Notes: generated by a model from the sequence alone, not told the origin. A stretch of 34,889 nt of DNA from Thioalkalivibrio sp. (GCA_007116035.1 SKJG01000098.1:1-34889), one strand, 5' to 3'. Counted from the first letter of the stretch, positions 16,797 through 25,848 are shown. Numbers and translations are program-made.

Positions 16797-18530
16797 TCAG
16801 TCCAGCGGGGAAAGCACGACCGCCGAACCGTCGCCGCGCGGGTCCGAGGCGGCCTCGACGCGGCCATCCCGGCGGTCCCACAGGATCACCTGCATGTTGC
16901 CGAAGGGGCGCAGCTGAGGGGCCAGGATGTGGCCGCGGCGGGCCAGATCCAGCAGCACCTCGGTACCGAACGCGCCACTCTCGAACTCGATCCGGTCGGG
17001 CAGGTACTGGTGGTGGATGCGCCGGATCCGCACGATCTCCTGCGCGTCGGCCCCCTCGAGGGCCGCGAGAATGCCGTACAGTACCATGGTAATGATGCGG
17101 CTGCCGCCGGGGGTACCCAGCACGGTGATCCGGTCCGGGGTCTCCACGAAGGTCGGGGTCATGCTGGAGAGCGGACGCCGGTGGGGGCCGATGGCATTCG
17201 CCTCGAACCCGATCAGACCATAGACGTTGGGCACCCCGGGCCGCGCCGAAAAATCGTCCATCTCGTTGTTCAACAGGATACCGGTCCCCGGTGGAACGAA
17301 GCCCGATCCAAACGGATAATTCAGGGTGATGGTGGCAGCCACCCGGTTGCCGTCGGCATCGAGCACCGAAAAGTGGCTGGTCTGGGGGCTCTCGCCCAAC
17401 GACCTCTCGACCGACGCAGTCTCCTCCACCAGCGGCAGTTCGGCGCTGGGCGTGGCCCGCTCGGGATCGATACCCTCCCGCAACTGGGCCGCATATTCGG
17501 GAGAGAGCAGACGCGTCACCGGAATATGCACGTGGTCCGGGTCGCCCAGATGGACGGCCCGGTCCCGGTAGGCCCGGCGCATGGCCTCGACGAGCAGGTG
17601 GACCCGAAGGGCCTCGTCGTCGTCCGGCCCTTCTTCCCGCGCCTCCAGGATATTCAGGATCTGGCCAATGGCGATGCCGCCGGAGGAGGGCGGTGCTGCG
17701 GTGACGATGCGCGCATCCCGGTACTCGAGCACCACCGGGCTGCGCTCGACCACGGTGTAACCGGAGAGGTCTTCCAGGGTCCAGATCCCGCCCGCCGCCT
17801 GGACGCCGTCGACCAGCCGTTCAGCGATCTCGCCCGCATAGAAGCCCGCGAGCCCCTGCTCCGCCAGTCGCCGCAGGGTGTGGGCAAGATCCGGTTGGAG
17901 GATCCGTTCGCCTTCGGCCGGCAACGCGCCATCGCGCAGGAAGATTTCGGCGGCATCGGCGCCGGCGCGCATTGCGTCCAGACGGAAGCGCGCCATCTGC
18001 TGGAAGGTGGCATCCACCGGAAACCCCTCTTCCGCGAGCCGGATGGCGGGTGCCAGACTCGCGTCCAGGGTCAGACGACCGTACCGGCCGGCGAGATGCA
18101 CCAGCGCCGCGGGCATCCCGGGGATGCCCGCGGCGAGGGCGCCGTCCAACGACAGCCCGGGGACGACTTCGCCGTCCGCATCCTGGTACAGGCCACGGTG
18201 CGCAGCGGCGGGGGCGGTCTCACGGGCGTCGAGCATCACCGAACGGCCCGGCTCCGCCTCATGCAGCAGGAAGAAGCCGCCCCCGCCCAGACCCGACCCC
18301 TGTGGCTCGACGACGCCCAAGGCCGCGGTCACGGCAACCGCGACGTCGAAGGCATTGCCGCCGGCAGCGAAGACCTCCTCCCCCGCGGCGGTGGCCAACG
18401 GATGCGCACTGGCCACCGCATGCTGGCCAGGGGCCGCCTGCCCCGAGGTAGCGAGGGTCAACAGCCCTGAGGCGCAAAGCAATGCGCATGACTTGCGCGC
18501 GCGCAGGCGTAAGGGTGGCAACGGCTTCAA
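16797..18530 (-). CDS. ggt: Gamma-glutamyltransferase (glutathione hydrolase)
   Basis: This periplasmic Ntn-hydrolase cleaves the gamma-glutamyl bond of glutathione after self-processing. Counting from the TTG at 18530 it is 577 residues, as in E. coli (580). A twin set of Arg and a hydrophobic stretch (residues 8-32) form a signal peptide. DARETAP (101-107) supplies the substrate-binding Arg103. The processing site is at PQTSHFSV, with Thr384 as the new N-terminal nucleophile. LNNEMDDF, PLSSMTPT and GTPGGSRII line the active site. The usual TTH is TSH here, but the nucleophile itself is kept. The frame stays open upstream through the ferredoxin gene, but no good ATG or ribosome site exists. 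TTG 18530, four bases after the ferredoxin stop, is the likeliest start and suggests coupling. Confidence 0.88.
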   Translation of the reverse strand: MKPLPPLRLRARKSCALLCASGLLTLATSGQAAPGQHAVASAHPLATAAGEEVFAAGGNAFDVAVAVTAALGVVEPQGSGLGGGGFFLLHEAEPGRSVMLDARETAPAAAHRGLYQDADGEVVPGLSLDGALAAGIPGMPAALVHLAGRYGRLTLDASLAPAIRLAEEGFPVDATFQQMARFRLDAMRAGADAAEIFLRDGALPAEGERILQPDLAHTLRRLAEQGLAGFYAGEIAERLVDGVQAAGGIWTLEDLSGYTVVERSPVVLEYRDARIVTAAPPSSGGIAIGQILNILEAREEGPDDDEALRVHLLVEAMRRAYRDRAVHLGDPDHVHIPVTRLLSPEYAAQLREGIDPERATPSAELPLVEETASVERSLGESPQTSHFSVLDADGNRVAATITLNYPFGSGFVPPGTGILLNNEMDDFSARPGVPNVYGLIGFEANAIGPHRRPLSSMTPTFVETPDRITVLGTPGGSRIITMVLYGILAALEGADAQEIVRIRRIHHQYLPDRIEFESGAFGTEVLLDLARRGHILAPQLRPFGNMQVILWDRRDGRVEAASDPRGDGSAVVLSPLD

Positions 18531-18534
18531 GAAG

Positions 18535-18792
<258 letters not shown>

Positions 18793-18837
18793 TCAGGGTG
18801 TGTTATCGATAGCTAGCCGACCCGTCGACCCGCTGGC

Positions 18838-19452
<615 letters not shown>

Positions 19453-19503
19453 CTATGGGTCGGGGGGTTGCAACCTGCCTGCCGGATAGAATGGAGGAAT
19501 CCG

Positions 19504-19734
19504 ATGCACGACGACTATCGCCCTCCGCTGGCCGATTACTGGGATTCGCTGGAGACCCGGTACGGTAGCGGCTTCTCACTGGACGCCATCAAGCTTGAGG
19601 AGCTGCGGGAACTGGAACGACACCTGCGCGCGGCCGTGGAACAGGACCCAAAGGTCACCCCGGTCGAGAAGACCAATCTGGGCATGGTGCTGCGCCATGC
19701 ACAGAGCGTCCTGCAGCGACGCGCAGACGGCTGA
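19504..19734 (+). CDS. Small conserved-looking helical protein, unknown function
   Basis: I do not recognise this 76-residue protein. The start is well supported by a GGAGGAA ribosome binding site (19493-19499). The sequence opens with an acidic, aromatic segment (MHDDYRPPLADYWDSLETRYG). It continues as an amphipathic helix rich in Glu, Arg and Leu (AIKLEELRELERHLRAAVEQ) and a second helix (VEKTNLGMVLRHAQSVLQRR). There is no signal peptide, membrane segment or cysteine. It is probably cytosolic, perhaps a small adaptor or regulator of helical-hairpin type. It stands alone between coaD and the PA2778-type gene, converging on the latter with only 17 bases between their ends. Confidence 0.7.
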   Translation: MHDDYRPPLADYWDSLETRYGSGFSLDAIKLEELRELERHLRAAVEQDPKVTPVEKTNLGMVLRHAQSVLQRRADG

Positions 19735-19751
19735 ACAGCGCGCGGAGCCGT

Positions 19752-20822
19752 TCAGCGCCTTGCTGCGGTCGCCATCCCGGCGGCCGAATCCGTGCGCTGC
19801 CCGAAGCCGGGACACGGAGGGTTCGGGCGGCACGCCTCGCCGCCGGAACCCGCAGCCATGACGGTGCGTGCGGTGCGTTCGTACACCGCGACCTGCGGCG
19901 CGAGGGCGACGGCGCACTCGGCGGCGCCGCGGGCCTGGCGACCGCACTGGCGCGCGGCCAGCACATGGGCCAGGTTGTTCCAGGCCTCGTGCCGCTGCGG
20001 CTGCTGCTGCAGCAGGTCGCGCAGCGCACGCTCCGCCAGCGCGAACTCGGCCATCGCGAACCGGGCGTTGGCCAGGCCAAGATAGCCGATATGCTGCTCC
20101 GGCCAGCGCTCGATGGCGGCCTGGTAACCGCTCGCCGCAGCGGTGAGCATGCCGGTCTGCTCGAGTTCGTTCACCGCCCGCAGCCAGGACAGGGGCTCGG
20201 CCGTGGCCGGCAGCCGGTCGGGCGGCAGCGCGATGAAAGCCCAGCGTTCGCCACGCGCCCAGGTCCTCTCGAAACGCGGCAGATCGTTCACGTGCCGCTC
20301 GATGGTGCCGCTGCGCAGCACGATCCGGCCCGCGTCGAGGTCGTAGCCGATCACCACTGCGTAGTGCCAGCGGGGCGCGAAGCCCAGGCCCAGGTTCTGA
20401 AACACCAGCACCGGGTTCCCTGCGGCGACCTCGGCCAGTATGTCGGCGAGTTCGGGGCGCAGACGATAGGCGACCAGGCCACGGGCGCGAGCCGCCGCCC
20501 GCATCTCGGCCTGCAGGCTGCCCTGCCGCTCCGGCACATAGACCTCCCCGACCAGTTCCTCCGGCGCAACCTCGATGCCCTGCCCGACCAGTAACGTGGC
20601 CAGTGCCGCCGGGCCGCACTGGTAATCCTCCTGGGGAAAGAAGGCGGTATCGGTGAGTTCCGCGCGCGCAGGCAGGTCAGCCGGTACCGCCTGACTGATG
20701 CGTTGACTCTGTGGCGCCGTGGCGCATCCCGAAAGCAGGGCCATCGCAAGTGCCAGAAAAGTCAGGCTGAAGAGCCGCCGCCTCCGTTCGGGGGCAGCGG
20801 CGCTGGTACGCAACCGACGCAT
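19752..20822 (-). CDS. PA2778-family C39-like cysteine peptidase lipoprotein with TPR
   Basis: The 356-residue protein has an Arg-rich N-terminus, a hydrophobic segment and a lipobox ALLSGC (Cys33), so it is a lipoprotein. Residues about 60-195 look like the bacteriocin-processing C39 peptidase fold: catalytic Cys69 in DYQCGPAALATLL, His153 in RWHYAVVIGYD, and an Asp shortly after. The region from about 205 to 320 consists of TPR-like helices (NELEQTGMLTAAASGYQAAIERW onward). This architecture matches the family named PA2778 after Pseudomonas aeruginosa; its substrate is not known. It starts three bases after the stop of the PA2779-type gene, so they are coupled. The last 35 residues are Pro/Gly-rich and poorly conserved-looking. 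Confidence 0.85.
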   Translation of the reverse strand: MRRLRTSAAAPERRRRLFSLTFLALAMALLSGCATAPQSQRISQAVPADLPARAELTDTAFFPQEDYQCGPAALATLLVGQGIEVAPEELVGEVYVPERQGSLQAEMRAAARARGLVAYRLRPELADILAEVAAGNPVLVFQNLGLGFAPRWHYAVVIGYDLDAGRIVLRSGTIERHVNDLPRFERTWARGERWAFIALPPDRLPATAEPLSWLRAVNELEQTGMLTAAASGYQAAIERWPEQHIGYLGLANARFAMAEFALAERALRDLLQQQPQRHEAWNNLAHVLAARQCGRQARGAAECAVALAPQVAVYERTARTVMAAGSGGEACRPNPPCPGFGQRTDSAAGMATAARR

Positions 20823-20825
20823 TCG

Positions 20826-21221
20826 TCAGCGCGTAGGTCGTACAAACGCGAAGATGTCGGTGATGCCGAGCGCATCCGTGATCACGAACACCAGGAATAC
20901 GATCAATACGACCTCCAGGGCACCCGCACCTGCCGGCACCTGGTCCAGGCGAGCGTTCAGATCGGCTATCTGGGTCGGAGTCAGCCGATCCACCCGCACT
21001 TGGGCGTCGGCCGGATCCACGCCCATGCGCGCAAGCGCCGACCGGAATTCCTCGGATGCGAGACGCTGCACCAGCGCCGCGCGGTCGGCATCGGCGCCGG
21101 CCGCCGTGATCAGGGTGTTCGTGTCGAGCATCCCGGCCATCACGGGCGTCGCCGGGAGCAGCGCGAGCAACAAGGTGCAAAGAAAGATCAGCGTACGAGC
21201 CGACCGCCGTTTGGTCTTCAT
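20826..21221 (-). CDS. PA2779-family membrane protein (partner of PA2778 peptidase)
   Basis: The 131-residue protein has a signal peptide (basic start, hydrophobic 10-27, PVMAG) and a soluble segment of helices. That segment holds two alternating motifs, RAALVQRLASEEFRSALARM and RVDRLTPTQIADLNARLDQV. A C-terminal membrane segment follows (ALEVVLIVFLVFVITDALG), with a conserved tail ITDIFAFVRP. This is the family called PA2779, found next to PA2778-type peptidases. The ATG at 21221 follows AGGAGG, whereas the frame extends further upstream without support. Function is unknown. The fixed pairing suggests it is a membrane partner or substrate of the peptidase. Confidence 0.85.
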   Translation of the reverse strand: MKTKRRSARTLIFLCTLLLALLPATPVMAGMLDTNTLITAAGADADRAALVQRLASEEFRSALARMGVDPADAQVRVDRLTPTQIADLNARLDQVPAGAGALEVVLIVFLVFVITDALGITDIFAFVRPTR

Positions 21222-21469
21222 GTTCTGCCTCCTGGTGAAGGTTTCGTCGTCATGGATCCCATCGGGGCAGGGCACAACAGGCCCGATGCTGCCCCGGCAA
21301 GAGAGCCTCAATACTACACCGTTGCCCTGGAAAGCCCCCCAGATCGGTCATTCGCCCGTCGCGGCTCGTGGGCCAAGCCGAAGGTTCGAGAGCCCTTTGC
21401 CGGTAGCCATGCCGCACGGCTTTGCGACCGGGCGCACGACCCTGGGTGCCGTCTCGCCTGTTCGGCGCG
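21222..21469. other. Gap between the PA2779-type gene and the phosphofructokinase
   Basis: No gene is supported in these 248 bases. On the side of the PA2779-type start there are two overlapping, mutually exclusive inverted repeats, CATCGGG (21260-21266) with CCCGATG (21282-21288) and GGGGCAG (21264-21270) with CTGCCCC (21289-21295). These could act as an operator or leader structure. I see nothing clear near the 3' end of the phosphofructokinase gene. Confidence 0.35.
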
Positions 21470-22735
21470 TTACGCCTCGTCGACCCGGAACTCGGGGCAA
21501 CGCTTGGGACGCAAGACGCCGCGAATGCGGGGGTAGCACGGCAGGCCGTTCAGGAACGGTGGGTAATCCTCTCCCTCGATCAGGGGCCGCAGGTAGTCGC
21601 GGCAGGCCTGGGTGATCCCGTAGCCGTCCGGCGAGATGAATTCCAGCGGCATGCCGCGCTCGACGTTGGCCACGCGCTCGAGCGGCACCCGGTCGATCAC
21701 CCAGCGGTAGGGCACGCTGGCCTCGCGCCGGATCACCGGCATGAAGCTGTGATGCCCGGCAACCACGCCCTCGACCGCGGCCTTGCCCACCGCGTACGCC
21801 TGCTCCACGTCCACCTTCGAAGCCAGGTGGCGCGCGGCGCGCTGGATGTAGTCCACGACCGACCAGTGCAGCTTGTGTCCGGTCTCCTTCTTGATCATCT
21901 CGGCCAGGCGTGGCACCGCACCACCCAGCTGGGTGTAGGCGTAGACGTCGTGGCTCTGGGCCACCGCGTAGAGCGATCCGTCCTTCTTCTTCAGCCCCTC
22001 GGAGACGACCACCACGCAGTAGCCGTGACGCTCGATCGTCCGCGCCAGGCTGGTCAGGAAATCGGCCTCGTCGAAGGGCACCTCTGCGAACAGGATCAGC
22101 ATCGGCGGCTGTCCGTCGTATTCCTGGGCCAGCGCGGCGGCCGCGGCGAGCCAGCCCGCGTGCCGGCCCATGACCTCCAGGATGAAGACCTTGGTGGAAC
22201 TGGTGTGCATGGACTCGACGTCCAGGCTGGCCTCGCGCACCACGGTCGCGATGAACTTGGCCGCGGAACCGAAGCCGGGGCTGGTGTCGGTGCAGTCGAG
22301 ATCGTTGTCGATGGTCTTGGGCACGCCGACCGCGGTGATCGGGTAGCCCATCAGGTCACCGATGCGCGCAACCTTCAGCGCCGTGTCCATCGAACCGCCG
22401 CCGCCGTTGTAGAAAAAGGTACCGATGTCGTGCGCCTGGAACACCTCCACCAGGCGTTCGTACTGCCTGCGGTCCCGATCCGGGTCGCCCAAATCGAACC
22501 GGCACGAGCCGAAGGCACCGCCCGGGGTGTGGCGCAAGGCCGCCAGGGTGAAGGGATCCTCCTGGTCGAGATCGATCAGCTCTTCGTTGAGCACGCCGAG
22601 GATGCCATCGCGGGCTGCGAAGCAGGTGCCGAAGTGGGCGGGATGCGCCCGCACGGCCTCGATCACGCCCCAGGCACTGGCGTTGATCACGGCCGTGACC
22701 CCGCCCGACTGGGCATACAGCGCATTCTTGGGCAT
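21470..22735 (-). CDS. pfp: 6-phosphofructokinase, PPi-type clade
   Basis: The enzyme phosphorylates fructose-6-phosphate. Its 421 residues, the N-terminal AQSGGVTAVINAS in place of the ATP-enzyme loop, and VPKTIDNDLDCTD (Lys140) place it with PPi-dependent enzymes of methanotrophs and sulfur oxidisers. MGRHAGW and the C-terminal PxxxGxxRG region also fit. However, the loop that in this clade reads GGGDS or GGDDS is GGGGS here (111-115). The Asp thought to bar ATP is thus Gly. Phosphate-donor choice is therefore open. It is divergent from fbp, which catalyses the reverse net reaction. In related organisms such enzymes also act on sedoheptulose phosphates. Confidence 0.88.
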   Translation of the reverse strand: MPKNALYAQSGGVTAVINASAWGVIEAVRAHPAHFGTCFAARDGILGVLNEELIDLDQEDPFTLAALRHTPGGAFGSCRFDLGDPDRDRRQYERLVEVFQAHDIGTFFYNGGGGSMDTALKVARIGDLMGYPITAVGVPKTIDNDLDCTDTSPGFGSAAKFIATVVREASLDVESMHTSSTKVFILEVMGRHAGWLAAAAALAQEYDGQPPMLILFAEVPFDEADFLTSLARTIERHGYCVVVVSEGLKKKDGSLYAVAQSHDVYAYTQLGGAVPRLAEMIKKETGHKLHWSVVDYIQRAARHLASKVDVEQAYAVGKAAVEGVVAGHHSFMPVIRREASVPYRWVIDRVPLERVANVERGMPLEFISPDGYGITQACRDYLRPLIEGEDYPPFLNGLPCYPRIRGVLRPKRCPEFRVDEA

Positions 22736-23080
22736 CCAAATCCTCCCGATCGATGAGCAGGCGTCCTGAACGGGTACCTATGCAGAAAGAGTACCAGCGG
22801 GACGATCGCACAGCTTTTGCTAATATGTCCGGGTTTTCCATCCGAGCTTCTGGCTCGGTGCATTCCCGGACCTCCGGGCGCAGTTGCTCGGCACGCCGCA
22901 TGGCGCAAGCATTGGGACGCGATTTTGTGGCCCCGCGCAGCGGCATGCAAACCCAGGGGGTGCGACGGCACCCCACGAGGCGTCCGACGACCGCGTTCGA
23001 ACCGGCCCGAACCTGCACCATGATCGTGCACGGAATGCACCGCCCTGGCCCGCCACCCACCCGCTTTCAGGAACCAGACC
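22736..23080. promoter_or_regulatory. Divergent pfp/fbp control region with structured palindrome
   Basis: No gene is supported in these 345 bases. An extended -10-like TGC-TAATAT (22818-22826, plus strand) is followed at once by nested inverted repeats: GTCCGGG (22827-22833) with CCCGGAC (22865-22871), and inside it CCGAGC (22842-22847) with GCTCGG (22853-22858). Read towards fbp this gives a leader of roughly 240 bases, structured at its 5' end. The same palindrome could instead be an operator shared by both genes. No adjacent regulator gene is present. Confidence 0.4.
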
Positions 23081-24094
23081 ATGCACATCGGCACCACACT
23101 GACCAACTACATCATCGAGACCCAGCGCCAGATCCAGGGCGCCACCGGGGAATTCACCGGCCTGCTGAACGACATCGCCGTCGCCTGCAAGAAGATTTCC
23201 GACCTGGTGAACAAGGGCGACCTGATCGGGGTGCTCGGCTCGGCGGGCTCCGAGAACATCCAGGGTGAGACCCAGAAGAAGCTCGACGTGATCACCAACG
23301 AGGTCTTCCTCGAGGCGCTGGCCCACAACGGCCACGTCGCGGGACTGGCCTCCGAGGAAATGGACGAGATCTACCAGCTCCCCGCGGACGCCCCGCGCGG
23401 GCACTACCTGGTGCTGTTCGACCCCCTGGACGGCTCCTCGAATATCGACGTCAACGTCTCGGTCGGAACGATCTTCTCCATCATCAAGGCGCCCGAGGGC
23501 GTGACCCACCCCACCACCGAGGACTTCCTGAAGCCCGGCGCCGAACAGTGCGCCGCCGGCTACTGCCTGTACGGGCCATCGACCATGATGGTCTTCGCCA
23601 CCCGCGACCGCGGCGTGCAGATGTTCACGCTGGACAAGGACTTCGGGGAATTCCTGCTGACCCACGAGGACGTGAAGATTCCCGAGGACACGGCCGAATT
23701 CGCGATCAACGCCTCCAACAGCCGCTTCTGGGAGGCCCCGATCAAGCGCTACGTGGACGAGTGCCTCGCGGGCAAGGACGGTCCGCGCGGCAAGGACTTC
23801 AACATGCGCTGGATCGCGTCCATGGTCGCCGAAGTGCATCGCATCCTGACCCGCGGCGGCGTGTTCATGTACCCAGTGGACGAAAAACTCAAGACCAAGG
23901 GGCAGGGCGGCAAGCTGCGCCTGATGTACGAGGCCAACCCGATGGGCCTGATCATCGAACAGGCGGGCGGCGCCTGCACCACGGGCCGCGAGCGCATCCT
24001 GAGCCTGCAGCCCGAGGGCGTGCATCAGCGCGTGCCGGTGATCCTGGGCTCGAAGAACGAGGTGGAGCGCATCACCAGCTACCACGCCGTCTGA
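23081..24094 (+). CDS. fbp: Fructose-1,6-bisphosphatase class I
   Basis: Fbp hydrolyses fructose-1,6-bisphosphate in gluconeogenesis and, in autotrophs, the Calvin cycle. The 337-residue product has the metal-binding sites SEE (91-93) and DPLDGSS (114-120), the NAS...RFWEAP segment, [14 protein letters not shown], and the substrate region GGVFMYP followed by [20 protein letters not shown]. The ATG at 23081 begins the family-typical [13 protein letters not shown]. Ribosome binding is weak (CAGGAACC about ten bases before). It is divergent from the phosphofructokinase gene, so control of the two opposing steps may be joint. A GC-rich hairpin (24106-24117 with 24122-24132, no T-run) follows the gene. 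Confidence 0.95.
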   Translation: MHIGTTLTNYIIETQRQIQGATGEFTGLLNDIAVACKKISDLVNKGDLIGVLGSAGSENIQGETQKKLDVITNEVFLEALAHNGHVAGLASEEMDEIYQLPADAPRGHYLVLFDPLDGSSNIDVNVSVGTIFSIIKAPEGVTHPTTEDFLKPGAEQCAAGYCLYGPSTMMVFATRDRGVQMFTLDKDFGEFLLTHEDVKIPEDTAEFAINASNSRFWEAPIKRYVDECLAGKDGPRGKDFNMRWIASMVAEVHRILTRGGVFMYPVDEKLKTKGQGGKLRLMYEANPMGLIIEQAGGACTTGRERILSLQPEGVHQRVPVILGSKNEVERITSYHAV

Positions 24095-24105
24095 GCGGCA
24101 CGGTG

Positions 24106-24132
24106 CGCCCTCCCGGGCACACCCGGGGGGCG
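24106..24132. terminator. GC-rich hairpin between fbp and HDOD gene
   Basis: CGCCCTCCCGGG (24106-24117) pairs with CCCGGGGGGCG (24122-24132) around a CACA loop with one bulged T. It lies between convergent genes. The lack of a T-run makes intrinsic termination uncertain, but the strength and position fit a bidirectional 3'-end structure. Confidence 0.45.
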
Positions 24133-24178
24133 TGCGACCGGCCGGGCCGGCGCCGCCCGTCGCGGTGCGGTGCGGGTA

Positions 24179-25600
24179 TCAGGAAGCCAGTGCGTCGGCG
24201 AGGGATTTCGGCAGGGCCTGCGGGCGGGCCATCAGCCTTGGCTTGACCTTCTGGTGGAACAGATCCTGTTCGCCGATGCCGGTCAGCCCCAATGCGGCCA
24301 GATACTCGTCGGAGAAGGGCCCGTTCCTGCTGCCGTCCCCGGTATGAATCCGGTCGCGGAAACGATTGGCCAGGTGCAGCAACGCCACGTTCTCGCGCAC
24401 GTCGCCGGGCACATGCTCCGGTAGCGCGAACTCCGGATAATGCTGGAACTGGATGCTCCGGCACAGACTCTCCGGCAGGTTCCAGGCACGCAGAAGCTCG
24501 GCACCGAGCCCCGCGGAGTCCATGGTGGCCAGGAGCCCCTCGAGCCGCGGATTCTGCGATTTCAGCAGCTCCAGCACGACGCTGCCGATCTCGCGCAGCA
24601 GCCCAATCGTGGAGACCTCGGCCGGTCGCCCGACGCCCACGGCCTGTGACGTCGCGAAGGCGAGCTGCGAGGTCTCCAGCGACCGCTGGTAGATCTCGAG
24701 GAACCGCGGCGTCTCCGGGAGGCTCTTGCGCATGCTTTCCGACAGGATCAACTGGTGAACGGCGTCGAACCCCAACAGGGTCACCGCATGGTTCACATTG
24801 TCGATCTTGTGCTGAAGGCTGTAGAGGGCGGAATTGACGGCCTTCAGCAGGGTGCTGGTCAGCGAGGGATCGGACTTGACCAGGTCGACCACCTCGGCGT
24901 GGGTGGTGCGCTCGTCGAAGAGCTTGGCAAGCAGGGTAGCCGTCGATACCGGTAACCGTGGCACCTTCCGGATGACCTCGCCCACGGCCTCGCTCCGGGA
25001 AAACCCGGTGTCCGCTGCCAGCCGGGAACGGTAAAGCGCTTCCACCAGCGCCTGATTCCGCGCACTCAGATCCCGGTCGCGTGCTGCGAGCCGCTGGATC
25101 AGGGCCTGCTGCCGCAGCTGCCTCTGGCTGAGCAGTCGAAGCTTGATGCCTTCACCCAGGCCATCCACCGTTTCGCGGCTGAGCGACAGGATCGACGCGG
25201 GACCCCGCGCGATCGTCGAATAGAACACCTCCTCCGCTGCATCCGAATCGAGACCCCCGATCGAGTCACCCGGCCCCATCTCGAGCAACGTCGCGCCGGC
25301 CCCGTCCTGCAGGCCGACCTCGCCCTTGATCAGCAGGTGGATCGCCGGGTCCCGGTCACCGGCACGCAACACGAAGTCGCCCGCGTCGAGCACCCGGATC
25401 GGCGCCAGGCTGCAGAGCGCCGCAAGATCGGTATCGCGCAAACCCGCGACCGCGCCCGAACCGACCATTTGACCGAGAGGCGGCACGGGCACATGTGCGG
25501 AACGACGACTGACCGCCGCGGGATCGGCGACCGCCGCAGGGCGCGCCTGCTCCCCGGCGCCCGCGACCGCCGCGACCCTCTTTCTCCAGAAACCGAACAC
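24179..25600 (-). CDS. cNMP-binding domain plus HDOD signalling protein
   Basis: The 473-residue protein joins two signalling domains. Residues about 50-150 form a cyclic-nucleotide-binding fold (RVLDAGDFVLRAGDRDPAIH, then GEVGLQ and a GPGDSIGG turn). The canonical phosphate-binding RxA is not evident, so ligand binding is doubtful. A helical linker (about 155-205) leads to an HDOD domain (about 210-400) with PRLPVSTATLLAKL and the VNSALYSLQHKIDNVNHAVTLLGF segment. HDOD domains resemble HD hydrolases without the metal residues and usually act as scaffolds. The GTG at 25600 has GAGGGGG upstream, while the frame runs on without support. There is no membrane segment. It is divergent from deaD. 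No cognate kinase or response regulator is nearby. Confidence 0.8.
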   Translation of the reverse strand: MFGFWRKRVAAVAGAGEQARPAAVADPAAVSRRSAHVPVPPLGQMVGSGAVAGLRDTDLAALCSLAPIRVLDAGDFVLRAGDRDPAIHLLIKGEVGLQDGAGATLLEMGPGDSIGGLDSDAAEEVFYSTIARGPASILSLSRETVDGLGEGIKLRLLSQRQLRQQALIQRLAARDRDLSARNQALVEALYRSRLAADTGFSRSEAVGEVIRKVPRLPVSTATLLAKLFDERTTHAEVVDLVKSDPSLTSTLLKAVNSALYSLQHKIDNVNHAVTLLGFDAVHQLILSESMRKSLPETPRFLEIYQRSLETSQLAFATSQAVGVGRPAEVSTIGLLREIGSVVLELLKSQNPRLEGLLATMDSAGLGAELLRAWNLPESLCRSIQFQHYPEFALPEHVPGDVRENVALLHLANRFRDRIHTGDGSRNGPFSDEYLAALGLTGIGEQDLFHQKVKPRLMARPQALPKSLADALAS

Positions 25601-25848
25601 GGAATACCCCCTCGATCCGGAATTCACCCCGGGGCCGGTCGCTGGCAGCGTCCTCGCCCGCTCCGGCCCGCCCCTACCTACAGCCCAGAGTCTATATCGT
25701 CCGAAAGGAGAATGCCTACCACGAAGCCGGTTGGCCAAGGCATGGCGCCGCAGAGCCCCCTGCCCGCACCGGTCGTGTATACTATCTGGTTTGGCGTTAC
25801 CCGCCCCATCCCGTCGGAATCCGTTTCGGCCCTCCCGAGTACCCTGTT
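25601..25848 (+). promoter_or_regulatory. Upstream region of deaD with possible promoter
   Basis: TATACT at 25778-25783 (followed by AT) is a good -10 candidate, and no clear -35 box is 17 bases before it. Transcription from there would give a leader of about 60 bases. No Shine-Dalgarno sequence is visible before the deaD ATG. The bases just upstream are pyrimidine-rich (CCCTGTT), so translation may depend on leader structure or another factor, which suits a cold-shock type helicase; the link is inference. Confidence 0.35.

Noticed and set aside
18259-18489. A small gene in another frame at the ggt start, beginning at ATG 18489
   Set aside because: It is an alternative frame of the Ggt signal peptide region. 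Its product has no family features, and the Ggt frame is intact throughout.
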